From Cytobacillus firmus (GTDB lineage Bacteria; Bacillota; Bacilli; Bacillales; Cytobacillaceae): 64,000 bases of DNA. The position numbers were made by a program, and so were the translations under genes. Below, piece after piece: positions 37,023 through 45,870 of this stretch (within the stretch, counting starts at the first letter, position 1; each line of letters starts with the position of its first letter). Below the pieces are notes generated by a model. The model made no database searches, was not told where the DNA came from, and worked only from the letters and a program-made list of their open reading frames with translations. Where the stretch lies: the NCBI RefSeq assembly GCF_023612095.1, contig NZ_CP086235.1:2243501-2307500 (forward strand), written 5' to 3'.

Positions 37023-38540
37023 TTACCTATCCCCTTGATTTGTAGAATCTTTAGTATTTAACATATCTGGGCGAGATTTTCTCCATTGCCAAGGTAATCT
37101 AATTAATGCATTGGCTAAGTCTTTATAAGGCGGTGAAATCGGAGCCAAGTAAGGCAAACCGCATGAACGTAAAGATGCTAAATGGCTGATCAAAATAAAT
37201 AATCCAAGGAAGAACCCGTAGATCCCCAGGATGGAAGACAGCGCGAAAATGAAGAAGCGTAAAAGGCTAATCGTTCCAGCCAATGACTGGTTTGATAAAG
37301 TTGAACCAAACACTTGCGTAATGGCTCCGATGACAACAATACCAGGGGATAGGAATCCTGCACGAATAGCCGCATCACCCAGAATAAGTCCGCCTACAAC
37401 GGTTACGGTGCTGCCGACTGCAGAAGGCAATCGGATACCAGCTTCTCGCAGGATTTCTAAGAAGACAAGTCCAATAAACATTTCCACTACTACATCAAAC
37501 GGAATTCCCAATCGGTTAACGCCTAATATCGCAAGTAGATAATAGGGTAGTTGATCTTGATGATAGGCAAGAATACCAACCCAAAATCCAGGAAGTAGAA
37601 GTGAAACGGACAATCCTAATAAACGAAGAAATTGACCAAAAGTTGCCGATAATGCAGTATGATGGATATCTTCTGGAGTTTTCACGATTAGGAACAAATT
37701 GGCAGGTGCGATTAAAGCAGCGGGTGTACCATCCACAATCAACGCCACACGACCATTTAGCATACAGTTAACGGTAAAGTCTGGTCTTCCTGTATACCCC
37801 ATTAAAGGAAACAAGGTTTTTGTCGGTTCCATTAATTCTTCTAGATGAGTGGCACTGAAAGCCCCGTCAACTTGAATTTTATCTAATTTATTCCTTATAG
37901 TTTGAACAATTTTTGGTTCAACAATGTCACGCATATATAGAATCGCAATGGTTGTTTTTGTGCGAACGCCTACTTTTTTAGTTTCATAAACCATGCTGTT
38001 TGATTTGATACGTTTCCGAATTAATGCCACATTGACTCCCAATTCTTCTACAAATCCATCTTTTGGTCCCCTTACTGAAACCTCAATGCTGGATTCTTCC
38101 GGATTTCGTGACGGTTTTTTAGAGATATCGAGGGAGAACAAGATTTGTAAGCTAGGAATAAACAATAGTAGTTTACCTTCATAGATATCTGTTTCGGCCG
38201 TTTGCTCCCACTCTTCAGGATTGACTAATTCTAATTGTAATTGACTCGATTCGGCAATTTCCTTATGATGTTGAAATCCATAGTTTTCGTAAAATCGGGT
38301 CAAATGAGGGAGCGCTGTCTCATGAATGAACGTTTGGTTGTCACTTAAGCCCTCACAATAAATCAATAGGACTCTCGAATGTTCATCATTAGGTATTAAT
38401 TTGTAAAAATGATGCTTTACATCTTGACTCATTTTAAAGTGTTGGATCAATGATTGTTCATTAAGAGGTAACCCTGTTGCCTCTGGATTAGTTGATGACC
38501 TTTTGCCATTTACTCTCTTATTTCTTAATATTTTCATCAT
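37023..38540 (-). CDS. GerA-family germination receptor A subunit
   Basis: 505 residues. A soluble N-terminal half (about 1-300, with VYETKKVGVRTKTTIAILYMRDI and MGYTGRPDFT) precedes five or so membrane segments (about 310-480, including REAGIRLPSAVGSTVTVVGG). Part of a nutrient-sensing receptor that triggers spore germination. Adjacent ATG codons at 38540 and 38537 are both possible starts. Confidence 0.92.
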   Translation of the reverse strand: MMKILRNKRVNGKRSSTNPEATGLPLNEQSLIQHFKMSQDVKHHFYKLIPNDEHSRVLLIYCEGLSDNQTFIHETALPHLTRFYENYGFQHHKEIAESSQLQLELVNPEEWEQTAETDIYEGKLLLFIPSLQILFSLDISKKPSRNPEESSIEVSVRGPKDGFVEELGVNVALIRKRIKSNSMVYETKKVGVRTKTTIAILYMRDIVEPKIVQTIRNKLDKIQVDGAFSATHLEELMEPTKTLFPLMGYTGRPDFTVNCMLNGRVALIVDGTPAALIAPANLFLIVKTPEDIHHTALSATFGQFLRLLGLSVSLLLPGFWVGILAYHQDQLPYYLLAILGVNRLGIPFDVVVEMFIGLVFLEILREAGIRLPSAVGSTVTVVGGLILGDAAIRAGFLSPGIVVIGAITQVFGSTLSNQSLAGTISLLRFFIFALSSILGIYGFFLGLFILISHLASLRSCGLPYLAPISPPYKDLANALIRLPWQWRKSRPDMLNTKDSTNQGDR

Positions 38541-38560
38541 CTGCTGTTACCCCTTTTACT

Positions 38561-39619
38561 CTATTTAGAGAATATGATTCGAACTACATACAAGATCAAG
38601 GTCGCTATTGTAAAAATGCAAAATGAAGGTAAATAAAATTTGCCCAACAGGTCTAGAAAAGCCATGTCACTAATCGGCAACAAAATAGCAACAAGCATAG
38701 CGATTGTGCCTAATAACATTGGAAACCATCTGCGCTTTTTTAAATTCCATAATTCTCCCAAGAGAAAGATAGAGAGACACACACGAATGAATGTACCTGA
38801 TAGCCATTGGTAAATCGAAAAAAAATCGACATGCTCCACATATTCTCCCATCCTAACTATTCTCCATTGAGCGTAAGGGGGGTAACGCTGGTTAGCTGCT
38901 TCATCAGGGCCAAATATCGTAATCGAGCCAATCAATGGTCCTAATGTAAGTCCTGTAAGGATGAGGCACAGCAGCATCAAGCTTCCGAATCCTGGTTTCT
39001 TTGATAAATTGTGCTGAAGCAGCAACATCAATAAAAACAACTCCATCAATCCTCCGGCAACATAAGGAACACCTTTCCATAATGGAGCAACTCCGTTTTC
39101 CAACAAAGGAAAAAGTAAGGTATATTCTTTAAACTGAATATTTACAAACGACACAAGGAAACCAAAAATAACCACAAAAGGCAACAATATCCCGCTCACA
39201 ATCGCAATCGTGCTGAGCCCTTGACAAGTGACAAAGAAGCAAGCAACAAGTGTGGTTCCCGCGAGAAAAAGCATTGGAGTTTGAGGCAAGTATGCTGCAG
39301 TAGTCCATGTTAGAGTATCTTTTAAGGTAATAAAGCCAATGACCCATACAAACAAACTATAGATAATAACTAAAAGTGCAGATACAAACTTTCCAAAGTG
39401 GTGCTCTAGCCACTTCTTAAAGTGTTGATTCTTCATATATTTTAATATGTAGTTCAAACAACCGATCCATATAGGGGAAGCGACAAAAACAAGAAGCACT
39501 ACTAGCCAAGAATCTCGCCCTGATGCTCCTAGCAGTAATGGGATAATAATAACGTGGTTCATCAATCCAACAGAAAGAATAATCATCATGTATGCCTGAA
39601 TAGGAGATATCTTAGTCAA
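38561..39619 (-). CDS. GerB-family germination receptor B subunit (endospore permease)
   Basis: 352 residues with ten membrane segments, of the amino-acid-permease-like spore germination family (starts KISPIQAYMMIILSVGLMNHVI). The B subunit is thought to bind the germinant. It starts with TTG 39619, with GAGGTG 6 nt upstream. It comes first in this operon, giving the order B-A-C rather than the usual A-B-C. Confidence 0.88.
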   Translation of the reverse strand: MTKISPIQAYMMIILSVGLMNHVIIIPLLLGASGRDSWLVVLLVFVASPIWIGCLNYILKYMKNQHFKKWLEHHFGKFVSALLVIIYSLFVWVIGFITLKDTLTWTTAAYLPQTPMLFLAGTTLVACFFVTCQGLSTIAIVSGILLPFVVIFGFLVSFVNIQFKEYTLLFPLLENGVAPLWKGVPYVAGGLMELFLLMLLLQHNLSKKPGFGSLMLLCLILTGLTLGPLIGSITIFGPDEAANQRYPPYAQWRIVRMGEYVEHVDFFSIYQWLSGTFIRVCLSIFLLGELWNLKKRRWFPMLLGTIAMLVAILLPISDMAFLDLLGKFYLPSFCIFTIATLILYVVRIIFSK

Positions 39620-39819
39620 AAATTCACCTCATTTCCAAACAATGGGAACGTATTATCATGTGCTATAGTTCCCTCAACAACTTCGTTCTATTCATTGCCC
39701 CCAAACACTTCTCAATATACTGGAAACACCTGATTCAAAACGGCTTGAAATTGCAGTTTTGTTTACACATAAATCCCTTAATGGTTTTACTTTAAAAAGA
39801 ACCGGAATTAATAACAAAG
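39620..39819 (-). other. Upstream region of the ger operon
   Basis: No gene. A forespore (sigma-G) promoter is expected here. CATGATAATA near 39650 could be a -10 element, but no matching -35 at good spacing was found. Confidence 0.3.
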
Positions 39820-39850
39820 AAAACTCGCCCAGTTTTGGGGCGAGTTTTGC
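39820..39850 (-). terminator. Terminator of the marR-MFS operon
   Basis: AAAACTCGCCC pairs with GGGGCGAGTTTT. Read leftward it is followed by CTTTGTTATT. Confidence 0.7.
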
Positions 39851-39976
39851 TTTTTTATTTGCCATTTAGATGTCAAAAGAACTGTCTCTTAGTCCATATT
39901 TTTAGAAAAGCACCTCAAAACGGAACCCATTAACAGTGGGTCCATGACTCTTTTTCAATTTTGCAATGCTTTATTT

Positions 39977-41170
39977 TCAGGCTGAAACCGATGTGTTCAC
40001 TTTCTTCAAAGTGTCAGATTCTTTCTTCCCATGAAGGAAATAATATAAAATCGCTGATAATAAAACAAAGATTGCCATCATTCCATAGAGCTTGCCATAG
40101 CCTGTAACCGGAATAATGAATCCAAGCAAATAGGGGCCAAATCCCAGTCCTGCGTCAAGGAAGATAAAGAATGTAGACGTCGCCAACCCCATCCGATGAG
40201 CGGGTGTCAGCTTGACGGCCACTGCCTGGGTGCACGACTGCATATTTCCAAAGCCTAGCCCAATCAGCGCTCCAGCTAAAAGCAGGGTGAAGCTGCTGCT
40301 TGCTGTGCTGAGGACAAACATGCCTGCCGCAAATAAGATAAAAGCGGGGTACATGACATAATTGGCTCCTTTAAGATCCATCAGCCGCCCGGTAAATGGG
40401 CGTGAAACCAGGACAGCGGCAGAGTAGATGAGAAAGAAAAAGCTCGCAGCCTCCACTAAGTCGACTTCTTTCGCATAAAAATTGATAAAAGAAAGGACGC
40501 CTGAATAACCGAATGCGATTGCCAATGTGATGAATGCAATCGGGACTGCTTTTGGCTCAATAAAGCTGGAAATTTGGAAGCCCTGCTTTTTCACACCAGA
40601 GGTTTCTATTGCAGGAACATACAAGAAGAAGGATGTAATCAGAGCAATGATGCCGATGATCAGACAGAAGGCAAAAATCAGCTGGAAAGATACCTTTTGC
40701 ATCATCAACAAGCCGATAAATGGGCCAACAGCTGTCGCCAGCGTTGTGCTCATGCTGAAATAGCCAATTCCTTCACCTTTACGGGTCGCCGGTATAATCT
40801 GTGCTGCAATGGTTCCAGTCGCCGTACTTGCGACACCTAAAGCAATGCCGTGTATAAACCTGGTGCCAAGCAGGAAAGCAATCCCGATGTTCACGAAATA
40901 TAAAAGGGTCGTCAGTGTAAATAAGATCAAACCGATAGAAAGTGTTTTCTTACGGCCGATGGTATCAATGGCCCGCCCGATATAAAGCCTGCCAATGAGC
41001 GTTCCTATAATAAAGATGCCTGTCACAAGCCCGGCCTGGCTGGTTGTGGCACTATAGTAATCCACTGCAAAGACTGCAATGGTCACCATCAGCAAATAGA
41101 AAATCAATGTTAAGAAAAAATTAACGGAGGAAACAATAATAAAATCCTTTGTCCAAAGCTTGGAATTCAA
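39977..41170 (-). CDS. MFS efflux-type transporter
   Basis: 397 residues with twelve membrane segments. The loop 2-3 motif is GRLYIGRAIDTIGRKKTL, of the drug:proton antiporter type. Co-transcribed with the MarR gene (1 base between them), which suggests export of the compound sensed by MarR. Resembles the MFS protein at 62208-63392 (shared WTKDFIIV/WSRDFVLIL start, IIPATRKGEGIGYF/IPAKRRGEGMGYF). Confidence 0.85.
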   Translation of the reverse strand: MNSKLWTKDFIIVSSVNFFLTLIFYLLMVTIAVFAVDYYSATTSQAGLVTGIFIIGTLIGRLYIGRAIDTIGRKKTLSIGLILFTLTTLLYFVNIGIAFLLGTRFIHGIALGVASTATGTIAAQIIPATRKGEGIGYFSMSTTLATAVGPFIGLLMMQKVSFQLIFAFCLIIGIIALITSFFLYVPAIETSGVKKQGFQISSFIEPKAVPIAFITLAIAFGYSGVLSFINFYAKEVDLVEAASFFFLIYSAAVLVSRPFTGRLMDLKGANYVMYPAFILFAAGMFVLSTASSSFTLLLAGALIGLGFGNMQSCTQAVAVKLTPAHRMGLATSTFFIFLDAGLGFGPYLLGFIIPVTGYGKLYGMMAIFVLLSAILYYFLHGKKESDTLKKVNTSVSA

Positions 41171-41171
41171 T

Positions 41172-41567
41172 TTATAACTCTCCCTGCAGTAAATTTTTGC
41201 GGATTAAGCTCATCAGACGAATCCCTTCCAGCTGTTCCTCCTCTGAAACCCCTCTTAGAATTTCCTGTTCGAATTCATCGATTGTGGCCCGGATTTCCTG
41301 ATAAACCTTCCTGCCGGATTCAGTCAGCTGCATTCTTTTTTCCCGTTTGTCTTTAGTCGGAACAGGTTCTAAGTAGCCCATTTCCTCCAATTTTGCAATC
41401 GTCCTTGTCACCGTTGGTTTTTCAACGCCAAGGTAATGGGAAAGCTCCACCAATGTAACGGAACCATCATTATTCAAGTAATACAGGATGGACCATTGAG
41501 CCCGGTATAATTGATGCTTGCTTAACTCAGTATTCAGCCTATTTTCAAATGGGCGATACAATAGCAC
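41172..41567 (-). CDS. MarR-family regulator; true start uncertain
   Basis: Winged-helix protein (VTLVELSHYLGVEKPTVTRTIAKLEEMGYL; wing DKREKRMQLT). The first usual start in frame is GTG 41567, which has no ribosome site and cuts off the first helix. Reading on upstream gives ETFQRFFHQLVLLYRPFEN, a normal MarR N-terminus, back to an ATC codon at 41600. AGGAGG lies 8 nt before that ATC. So the protein may start at ATC or the base may be misread ATG. Palindromic GTTACT/AGTAAC repeats at 41620-41652 are likely operators. Confidence 0.8.
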   Translation of the reverse strand: MLLYRPFENRLNTELSKHQLYRAQWSILYYLNNDGSVTLVELSHYLGVEKPTVTRTIAKLEEMGYLEPVPTKDKREKRMQLTESGRKVYQEIRATIDEFEQEILRGVSEEEQLEGIRLMSLIRKNLLQGEL

Positions 41568-41619
41568 AAGCTGATGAAAAAAACGCTGGAATGTTTCGAT
41601 CTTAAAAACCTCCTAAATG

Positions 41620-41652
41620 GTTACTTTGAGTAATAGTTATCGAGAGTAACTA
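41620..41652. promoter_or_regulatory. Candidate MarR operator
   Basis: GTTACTTTGAGTAAT and TATCGAGAGTAACTA form overlapping inverted repeats just upstream of the MarR ribosome site. Confidence 0.4.
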
Positions 41653-41750
41653 ATTATTTATCCATTATACAGTTCTCATCAGTGATATGTAAATAGGCCA
41701 AATCTTTGTTTCCAAAACAGCTTTCCATTCAATAAAAGAAGGCAATTTTG

Positions 41751-41826
41751 TGACATCGTGTCATATTTAGTTGACGTATGACACGATGTCATATACAATT
41801 TAATTGTAAGAATGACACAGTGTCAT
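41751..41826 (+). promoter_or_regulatory. Promoter with three matching palindromes (TetR operators) before the alarmone synthetase operon
   Basis: TTGACG (41771-41776), 17 nt, TACAAT (41794-41799). The 17-nt spacer is filled by ATGACACGATGTCAT (41778-41792). TGACATCGTGTCA (41751-41763) lies upstream and ATGACACAGTGTCAT (41812-41826) just downstream of the start point. The TetR gene is the third gene of the operon, so autorepression is likely. Confidence 0.75.
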
Positions 41827-41962
41827 ATAGAGGTGAAAGCATTGTTCAAAATTCATTTGCTTATTTCTAAATTGCAAAAACAGGGGGTAAATGCTGCAAT
41901 CTGCAAAAAGCCATCCAGTCTTAAGCCACCCAAAAATAAGGATAAAATTCAAAGGAGTCCAT

Positions 41963-42682
41963 ATGGCCACAAATACGCCCGAGCAAATTACACTGAGGGA
42001 ACTAAGGACAGATCTAGTGCGTTTTATGATGTCCTACAAGTTCGCATTGGAAGAAATAAACACGAAATTAAATATCCTTAAAGAAGAATTTCAGTATGTG
42101 CATGACTATAATCCAATTGAGCATGTAAAATCACGTATTAAATCTCCAGAAAGTATATTTAAAAAGCTGCAAAGAAAAAAATTGGAGATTTCTTTGGAAT
42201 CCATTAAGCAGAATATTAGAGATATTGCGGGCGTCCGCATTACATGTTCCTTTGTATCCGATATCTATAAAATCAAAGCCATGCTTGAAAACCAGAAAGA
42301 TATAACCGTGCTCGAATGCAAGGATTATATTCAGCATCCCAAGCCAAATGGCTACCAAAGCCTTCATCTAATTGTCCAGATCCCCATTTTTATGTCTGAC
42401 AGGGAAGAGCTGGTTCCTGTCGAGATTCAAATACGGACGATTGCGATGGATTTCTGGGCGAGCCTCGAGCACAAGATTTACTACAAGTACAATAAAGAAA
42501 TTCCGCAAAGAATAGTGAAAGAACTGAAAGAGGCAGCTGACACAGCTTCCCGCCTCGATCGGAAAATGGAGAATCTCCATGATGAAATGATTGCTTTAAA
42601 ACGGCTGGATGATAATGAAGCCATGACTTTTTCGCCCGAAAGCCTGCAATTTCTACTGGGCCATAAAGGGATTAAAACTTAA
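41963..42682 (+). CDS. Small alarmone synthetase, (p)ppGpp synthetase (YwaC/SasA/RelP-like)
   Basis: 239 residues with only the RelA/SpoT synthetase domain: KSRIKSPESIFKKL, RDIAGVRITCSF, DYIQHPKPNGYQSLHLI (G-loop) and EIQIRTIAMDFWASLEHKIYYK. Transfers pyrophosphate from ATP to GTP or GDP. Segments are closer to B. subtilis YwaC than to YjbM. No hydrolase domain. AAAGGAG lies 6 nt before ATG 41963; longer starts are unlikely. In B. subtilis ywaC is under sigma-M/W control, so the TetR-type promoter here differs. Confidence 0.92.
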   Translation: MATNTPEQITLRELRTDLVRFMMSYKFALEEINTKLNILKEEFQYVHDYNPIEHVKSRIKSPESIFKKLQRKKLEISLESIKQNIRDIAGVRITCSFVSDIYKIKAMLENQKDITVLECKDYIQHPKPNGYQSLHLIVQIPIFMSDREELVPVEIQIRTIAMDFWASLEHKIYYKYNKEIPQRIVKELKEAADTASRLDRKMENLHDEMIALKRLDDNEAMTFSPESLQFLLGHKGIKT

Positions 42683-42696
42683 AGGAGACGAAATAA

Positions 42697-43122
42697 ATGC
42701 AAGTGTGGACAGATATGCCGAATTTCGTAAAAAGAGAGCTTGAGCAGCTTGAAGAAATAGTATCTCCCATCATGAAAAAAGCTTCCAGATATATTTTTTG
42801 GTCTACACCTTTGATTATTCTGTCACTAATCAATCTCATGACCTTGTTTTTCACCGTTCAGGATGAGAAAACATCGCCGGCAGCCATTTTGATTTACGCT
42901 ATTATTGGTGCGCTCGGTTTCGCACTTTCGAAAGAAGGGAAGCATAAGCAGCTGGAGATTCAAAAACTGAGCTTACAGTACATGAAAGAACGGATTTCTA
43001 AAAGCCAATGGGCTTCTGACCCTATTAAAGCGAGATATCAAGCATTGATCAATGAGAACCCCAGAAAGGCTGTCCCTTATTTTATCCAATTCTTAAAGGA
43101 GGAAAAAAGAGACTGGCAATAA
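42697..43122 (+). CDS. Two-helix membrane protein of unknown function
   Basis: 141 residues. Two hydrophobic segments (about 31-52 and 62-80) split an N-terminal amphipathic region and a charged C-terminal part (KEGKHKQLEIQKLSLQYMKER). Not recognised with confidence; resembles DUF5392-type Bacillus proteins. Lies between the alarmone synthetase and the TetR gene with 14-base gaps, so it belongs to the same operon. Confidence 0.65.
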   Translation: MQVWTDMPNFVKRELEQLEEIVSPIMKKASRYIFWSTPLIILSLINLMTLFFTVQDEKTSPAAILIYAIIGALGFALSKEGKHKQLEIQKLSLQYMKERISKSQWASDPIKARYQALINENPRKAVPYFIQFLKEEKRDWQ

Positions 43123-43135
43123 GGAGGAACAAAGT

Positions 43136-43744
43136 TTGCCGAAAATTACTTTTTTCAATTTGCCTGAAGACAAACGGGAAAACTTAGTCCATGCGGCCAA
43201 AAAGGAATTTGCCCGCGTGCCGCTTTACCAGGCATCCATATCCAATATCATAAAAGATGCCAAAATCCCGCGTGGCAGCTTCTATCAGTATTTTGATGAC
43301 AAAGAAGATGCGTTTTTCTACTTATTAAATAGCCATGTGTCTGCTTATAAGAAGTACTTCCTTGAAACGCTGCAAAAAAATAATGGTGATCTTTTTGATG
43401 CGATGACCGATTTTTATACAGCCATCATTACAGAAGAAAAAGAAAACCTGCAGTTTTTGAGGAATTTGTTTCTTAATATGACGCACCGGATCGAAAATGT
43501 TATGGCAAGAAGCTTCGGAGAAAATGACCTGAATGAGAATTTTAAGAAGATCAGCAATCTGATTAATAAGGAACGGCTGAATATTCAGGACGAGCAGGAG
43601 TTATTTCATATGATGCAGATTCTTTCCTCTGTCACGTTTCATAATATCGTTAAAAAATTTGCGGGGGAGCTGCCATTCGACGAGGCTGTCCATAATTACA
43701 AAACAGAAATCTATTTACTGAAAAAAGGGTTCGTATCAGAATAA
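43136..43744 (+). CDS. TetR-family regulator of the alarmone synthetase operon
   Basis: 202 residues, N-terminal helix-turn-helix (ASISNIIKDAKIPRGSFYQYFDDKEDAF). TTG start with AAGGAGG upstream. Last gene of the three-gene operon; the three palindromes at the operon promoter are its likely targets. The ligand is unknown. Confidence 0.85.
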   Translation: MPKITFFNLPEDKRENLVHAAKKEFARVPLYQASISNIIKDAKIPRGSFYQYFDDKEDAFFYLLNSHVSAYKKYFLETLQKNNGDLFDAMTDFYTAIITEEKENLQFLRNLFLNMTHRIENVMARSFGENDLNENFKKISNLINKERLNIQDEQELFHMMQILSSVTFHNIVKKFAGELPFDEAVHNYKTEIYLLKKGFVSE

Positions 43745-43752
43745 TTTTCAGA

Positions 43753-43790
43753 AAGCCTGTCTCTAAAAGGATTAGAGACAGGCTTTTTTG
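43753..43790 (+). terminator. Terminator of the alarmone synthetase operon
   Basis: AAGCCTGTCTCTAA pairs with TTAGAGACAGGCTT, followed by TTTTT. Confidence 0.9.
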
Positions 43791-43867
43791 GGAAGGTAAA
43801 AAATAGCATGGAGCTTATTCCTTAAAAGGGGAGTAAACAAAACAATATTCAGGGGAAGGGGTTATTT

Positions 43868-45130
43868 ATGGCGAACAAGAACAGATGGCTGATTGCCCTT
43901 TCAGCCGTCGCCATTCATTTATCAATTGGTTCGGTCTATGCATACAGCGTTTATCAAAATCCATTGAAAGAAACGCTAGGCTGGGAAAAAACCGACGTCT
44001 CACTGGCATTTACCATTGCCATATTTATTCTGGGGATTGCGGCAGCCTTTTTTGGCCGGTTTGTAGAAAAGCGGGGGCCAAGAGTGTCAGCCATGATTGC
44101 TGCTGTCTTCTTTGGAATTGGGATTATTGGATCCGGGTTTGCCATTCAATTGGAGAACTATATCCTATTCCTTATTTTCTTCGGTGTCATTGGGGGATTG
44201 GGTCTCGGCTTCGGCTATATTGCACCTGTCTCCACATTGGTAAAATGGTTTCCTGACAGAAGGGGACTTGCCACCGGGATGGCAGTTATGGGCTTCGGTG
44301 CAGGGGCTCTCATTACAAGCCCAATTGCCAGCAGATTAATGATTGCCACATCGATTCCGACAACCTTCTATATCCTTGGAATCAGTTATTTTGTACTGAT
44401 GATTTTGGGAGCACTTTACATCGCTAAACCGCCAGAAGGATGGGCACCTGAAGGAATGGAAGAGAACAGGGAAGAGCGGCCGGTAAAAGCGGACCTGGCA
44501 CAGCTGACTGCAAATGAAGCAATTAAGACGAAGCGTTTCTGGCTGCTTTGGTTTATGATGTTCATCAATATTTCTGCAGGCATCATGATCCTCTCCGTTG
44601 CCGCACCAATGGCACAGGAAATCACTGGAGCCAGCGCCATCACCGCAGCAAGCATCGTTGGCATAATGGGTCTCTTTAATGGAGGCGGAAGAATTGGCTG
44701 GGCATCTGCATCCGATTATCTTGGAAGAGGAAATACATATATGACCTTCTTCCTGATACAGGTGGCAGCATTCTTCATTCTTCCATTCATCACAAACTCG
44801 TTTATCTTTTCTGTTTTCCTCTATATCATTGTTTCATGCTATGGGGGAGGATTTGCATCGCTTCCGGCCTTTATCGGAGACCTGTTTGGAACTAAACAGC
44901 TTGGTGCCATTCATGGTTATCTGCTTACATCGTGGTCCATTGCAGGTGTGGTCGGACCGATGCTTGTCTCGAGCATCTATGAAAATACGCAAAGCTATAC
45001 GATTACCTTCTATGTATTTGGCACCATGCTTGCCATCGGTTTCATTGTTTCTCTGCTCATGAAGCGTGACATTAAGGAAATCCGTACTGTTAAGAAGCAA
45101 AAAAGAGCAAGCGGTCAGCTTTCACTATAA
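43868..45130 (+). CDS. OFA-family (oxalate/formate antiporter-like) MFS transporter
   Basis: 420 residues with twelve membrane segments, intact paralogue of the frameshifted gene at 8865-10126. KWFPDRRGLATGMAVMGFG and FIGDLFGTKQLGAIHGY are conserved in the OFA family. Substrate could be a carboxylate; no enzyme gene is adjacent. GGGAAGGGG precedes the ATG. Confidence 0.85.
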   Translation: MANKNRWLIALSAVAIHLSIGSVYAYSVYQNPLKETLGWEKTDVSLAFTIAIFILGIAAAFFGRFVEKRGPRVSAMIAAVFFGIGIIGSGFAIQLENYILFLIFFGVIGGLGLGFGYIAPVSTLVKWFPDRRGLATGMAVMGFGAGALITSPIASRLMIATSIPTTFYILGISYFVLMILGALYIAKPPEGWAPEGMEENREERPVKADLAQLTANEAIKTKRFWLLWFMMFINISAGIMILSVAAPMAQEITGASAITAASIVGIMGLFNGGGRIGWASASDYLGRGNTYMTFFLIQVAAFFILPFITNSFIFSVFLYIIVSCYGGGFASLPAFIGDLFGTKQLGAIHGYLLTSWSIAGVVGPMLVSSIYENTQSYTITFYVFGTMLAIGFIVSLLMKRDIKEIRTVKKQKRASGQLSL

Positions 45131-45227
45131 TTGGAGGAAAGGCTCAAAAAAGAGAGAGCGCGGAGAAAACGATGGCTTAGAGCGCTCACTCCCTTGCTCA
45201 ACCAAATAAAATACCTGAGCAAGCCCA

Positions 45228-45256
45228 TTGAAAAATCCGCCGGCATCCGTTAATAT
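45228..45256 (+). promoter_or_regulatory. Promoter of the structured RNA, copy 2
   Basis: TTGAAA (45228-45233), 17 nt, TAATAT (45251-45256), at the same distance from the conserved ACAAGCTGCATTG start as in copy 1. Confidence 0.7.
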
Positions 45257-45262
45257 ATAAAT

Positions 45263-45499
45263 ACAAGCTGCATTGTTCGTAATCATAATAAAGTTTTAAC
45301 CTTTAAGCTGTAATAGGGAGTTTTACATTGAAACGGGAATGACAGGCCTCCGTCTATATGACAAGGAGGACAGGCAGGAATGTTTCTGCGAACACCCACT
45401 TTGAGGAGTGGTGGTTTAAAACTTTCTTATCATTATTTACGGCAATGGCGGCTGTACATACTGTAATCAAGCCAGTTCCTGATGGGAGCTGGTTTTTTT
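45263..45499 (+). ncRNA. Structured small RNA, 6S-2 (BsrB)-like candidate, copy 2
   Basis: Same structure and nearly the same sequence as 14051-14288, including AAAGTTTTAACC / GGTTTAAAACTTT pairing, the CCTCC-GTC-TATAT-GAC-GGAGG hairpin, and a terminator (CCAG / CTGG then TTTTTTT). Copies differ at scattered positions and more in the 3' third, so this is an old duplication or transfer. A mobile hairpin element lies 38 bp downstream. Confidence 0.6.
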
Positions 45500-45537
45500 A
45501 CGTTTAGAAACTGAAATTCTGGTTAAACCAAGATAAA

Positions 45538-45689
45538 GTGAAACTTCAATCAGTGGGGGTTTTCCTTATCCCCACTGATTGTTAGTTGAACCAATCGGGC
45601 CTTTACGGGCAGTTTGACCCCAACTTATCCTCTTTAAATTCCTCTGAGTCTTGAAGTGGGGGTCTTACTGCCCGTTAGACTGCGATAAA
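45538..45689 (-). mobile_element. Hairpin mobile element, copy A (about 150 bp)
   Basis: Reverse-complement match, with only a few differences, to 55610-55762. It is flanked by ATAAA (45533-45537 and 45685-45689), the complement of TTTAT seen at copy B. It contains two palindromes: ACGGGCAGT-AA-GACCCCCACTT with its complement, and CAATCAGTGGGG with CCCCCACTGATTG near the other end. There is no terminal inverted repeat and no ORF. It resembles non-autonomous IS200/IS605-type elements. Lies 26 bp upstream of the next small gene. Confidence 0.8.
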
Positions 45690-45715
45690 CGACATATGAA
45701 CAGGAGTTGGAATAA

Positions 45716-45856
45716 ATGAAGGAAGTTACGGAAAAGAGATATTGCGAAGTCTGCGGAAAAGAAACGGTCCATATCGCCAGGGAGGATGCGCTGGAAATCG
45801 AGTACATCTGCAAGGAATGCAATCATGAGGAAGACATTATTAAATCCTTTTTCTAG
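45716..45856 (+). CDS. Small zinc-ribbon protein (46 aa)
   Basis: Two CxxC pairs (YCEVCG and ICKECN) 22 residues apart make a zinc ribbon. Acidic C-terminus. CAGGAG site upstream of ATG 45716. Family not recognised. The mobile element inserted just upstream probably changed its promoter. Confidence 0.65.
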   Translation: MKEVTEKRYCEVCGKETVHIAREDALEIEYICKECNHEEDIIKSFF

Positions 45857-45870
45857 GACCCCGGGTAATA

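Noticed and set aside
41812..42081. 89-residue ORF overlapping the start of the alarmone synthetase gene
   Set aside because: Starts within the third operator palindrome and runs out of frame into the synthetase gene; the synthetase start has its own AAAGGAG.
45538..45689. Regulatory RNA or riboswitch for the zinc-ribbon gene
   Set aside because: A near-identical copy interrupts the thioesterase gene with clean TTTAT borders, so it is mobile DNA.
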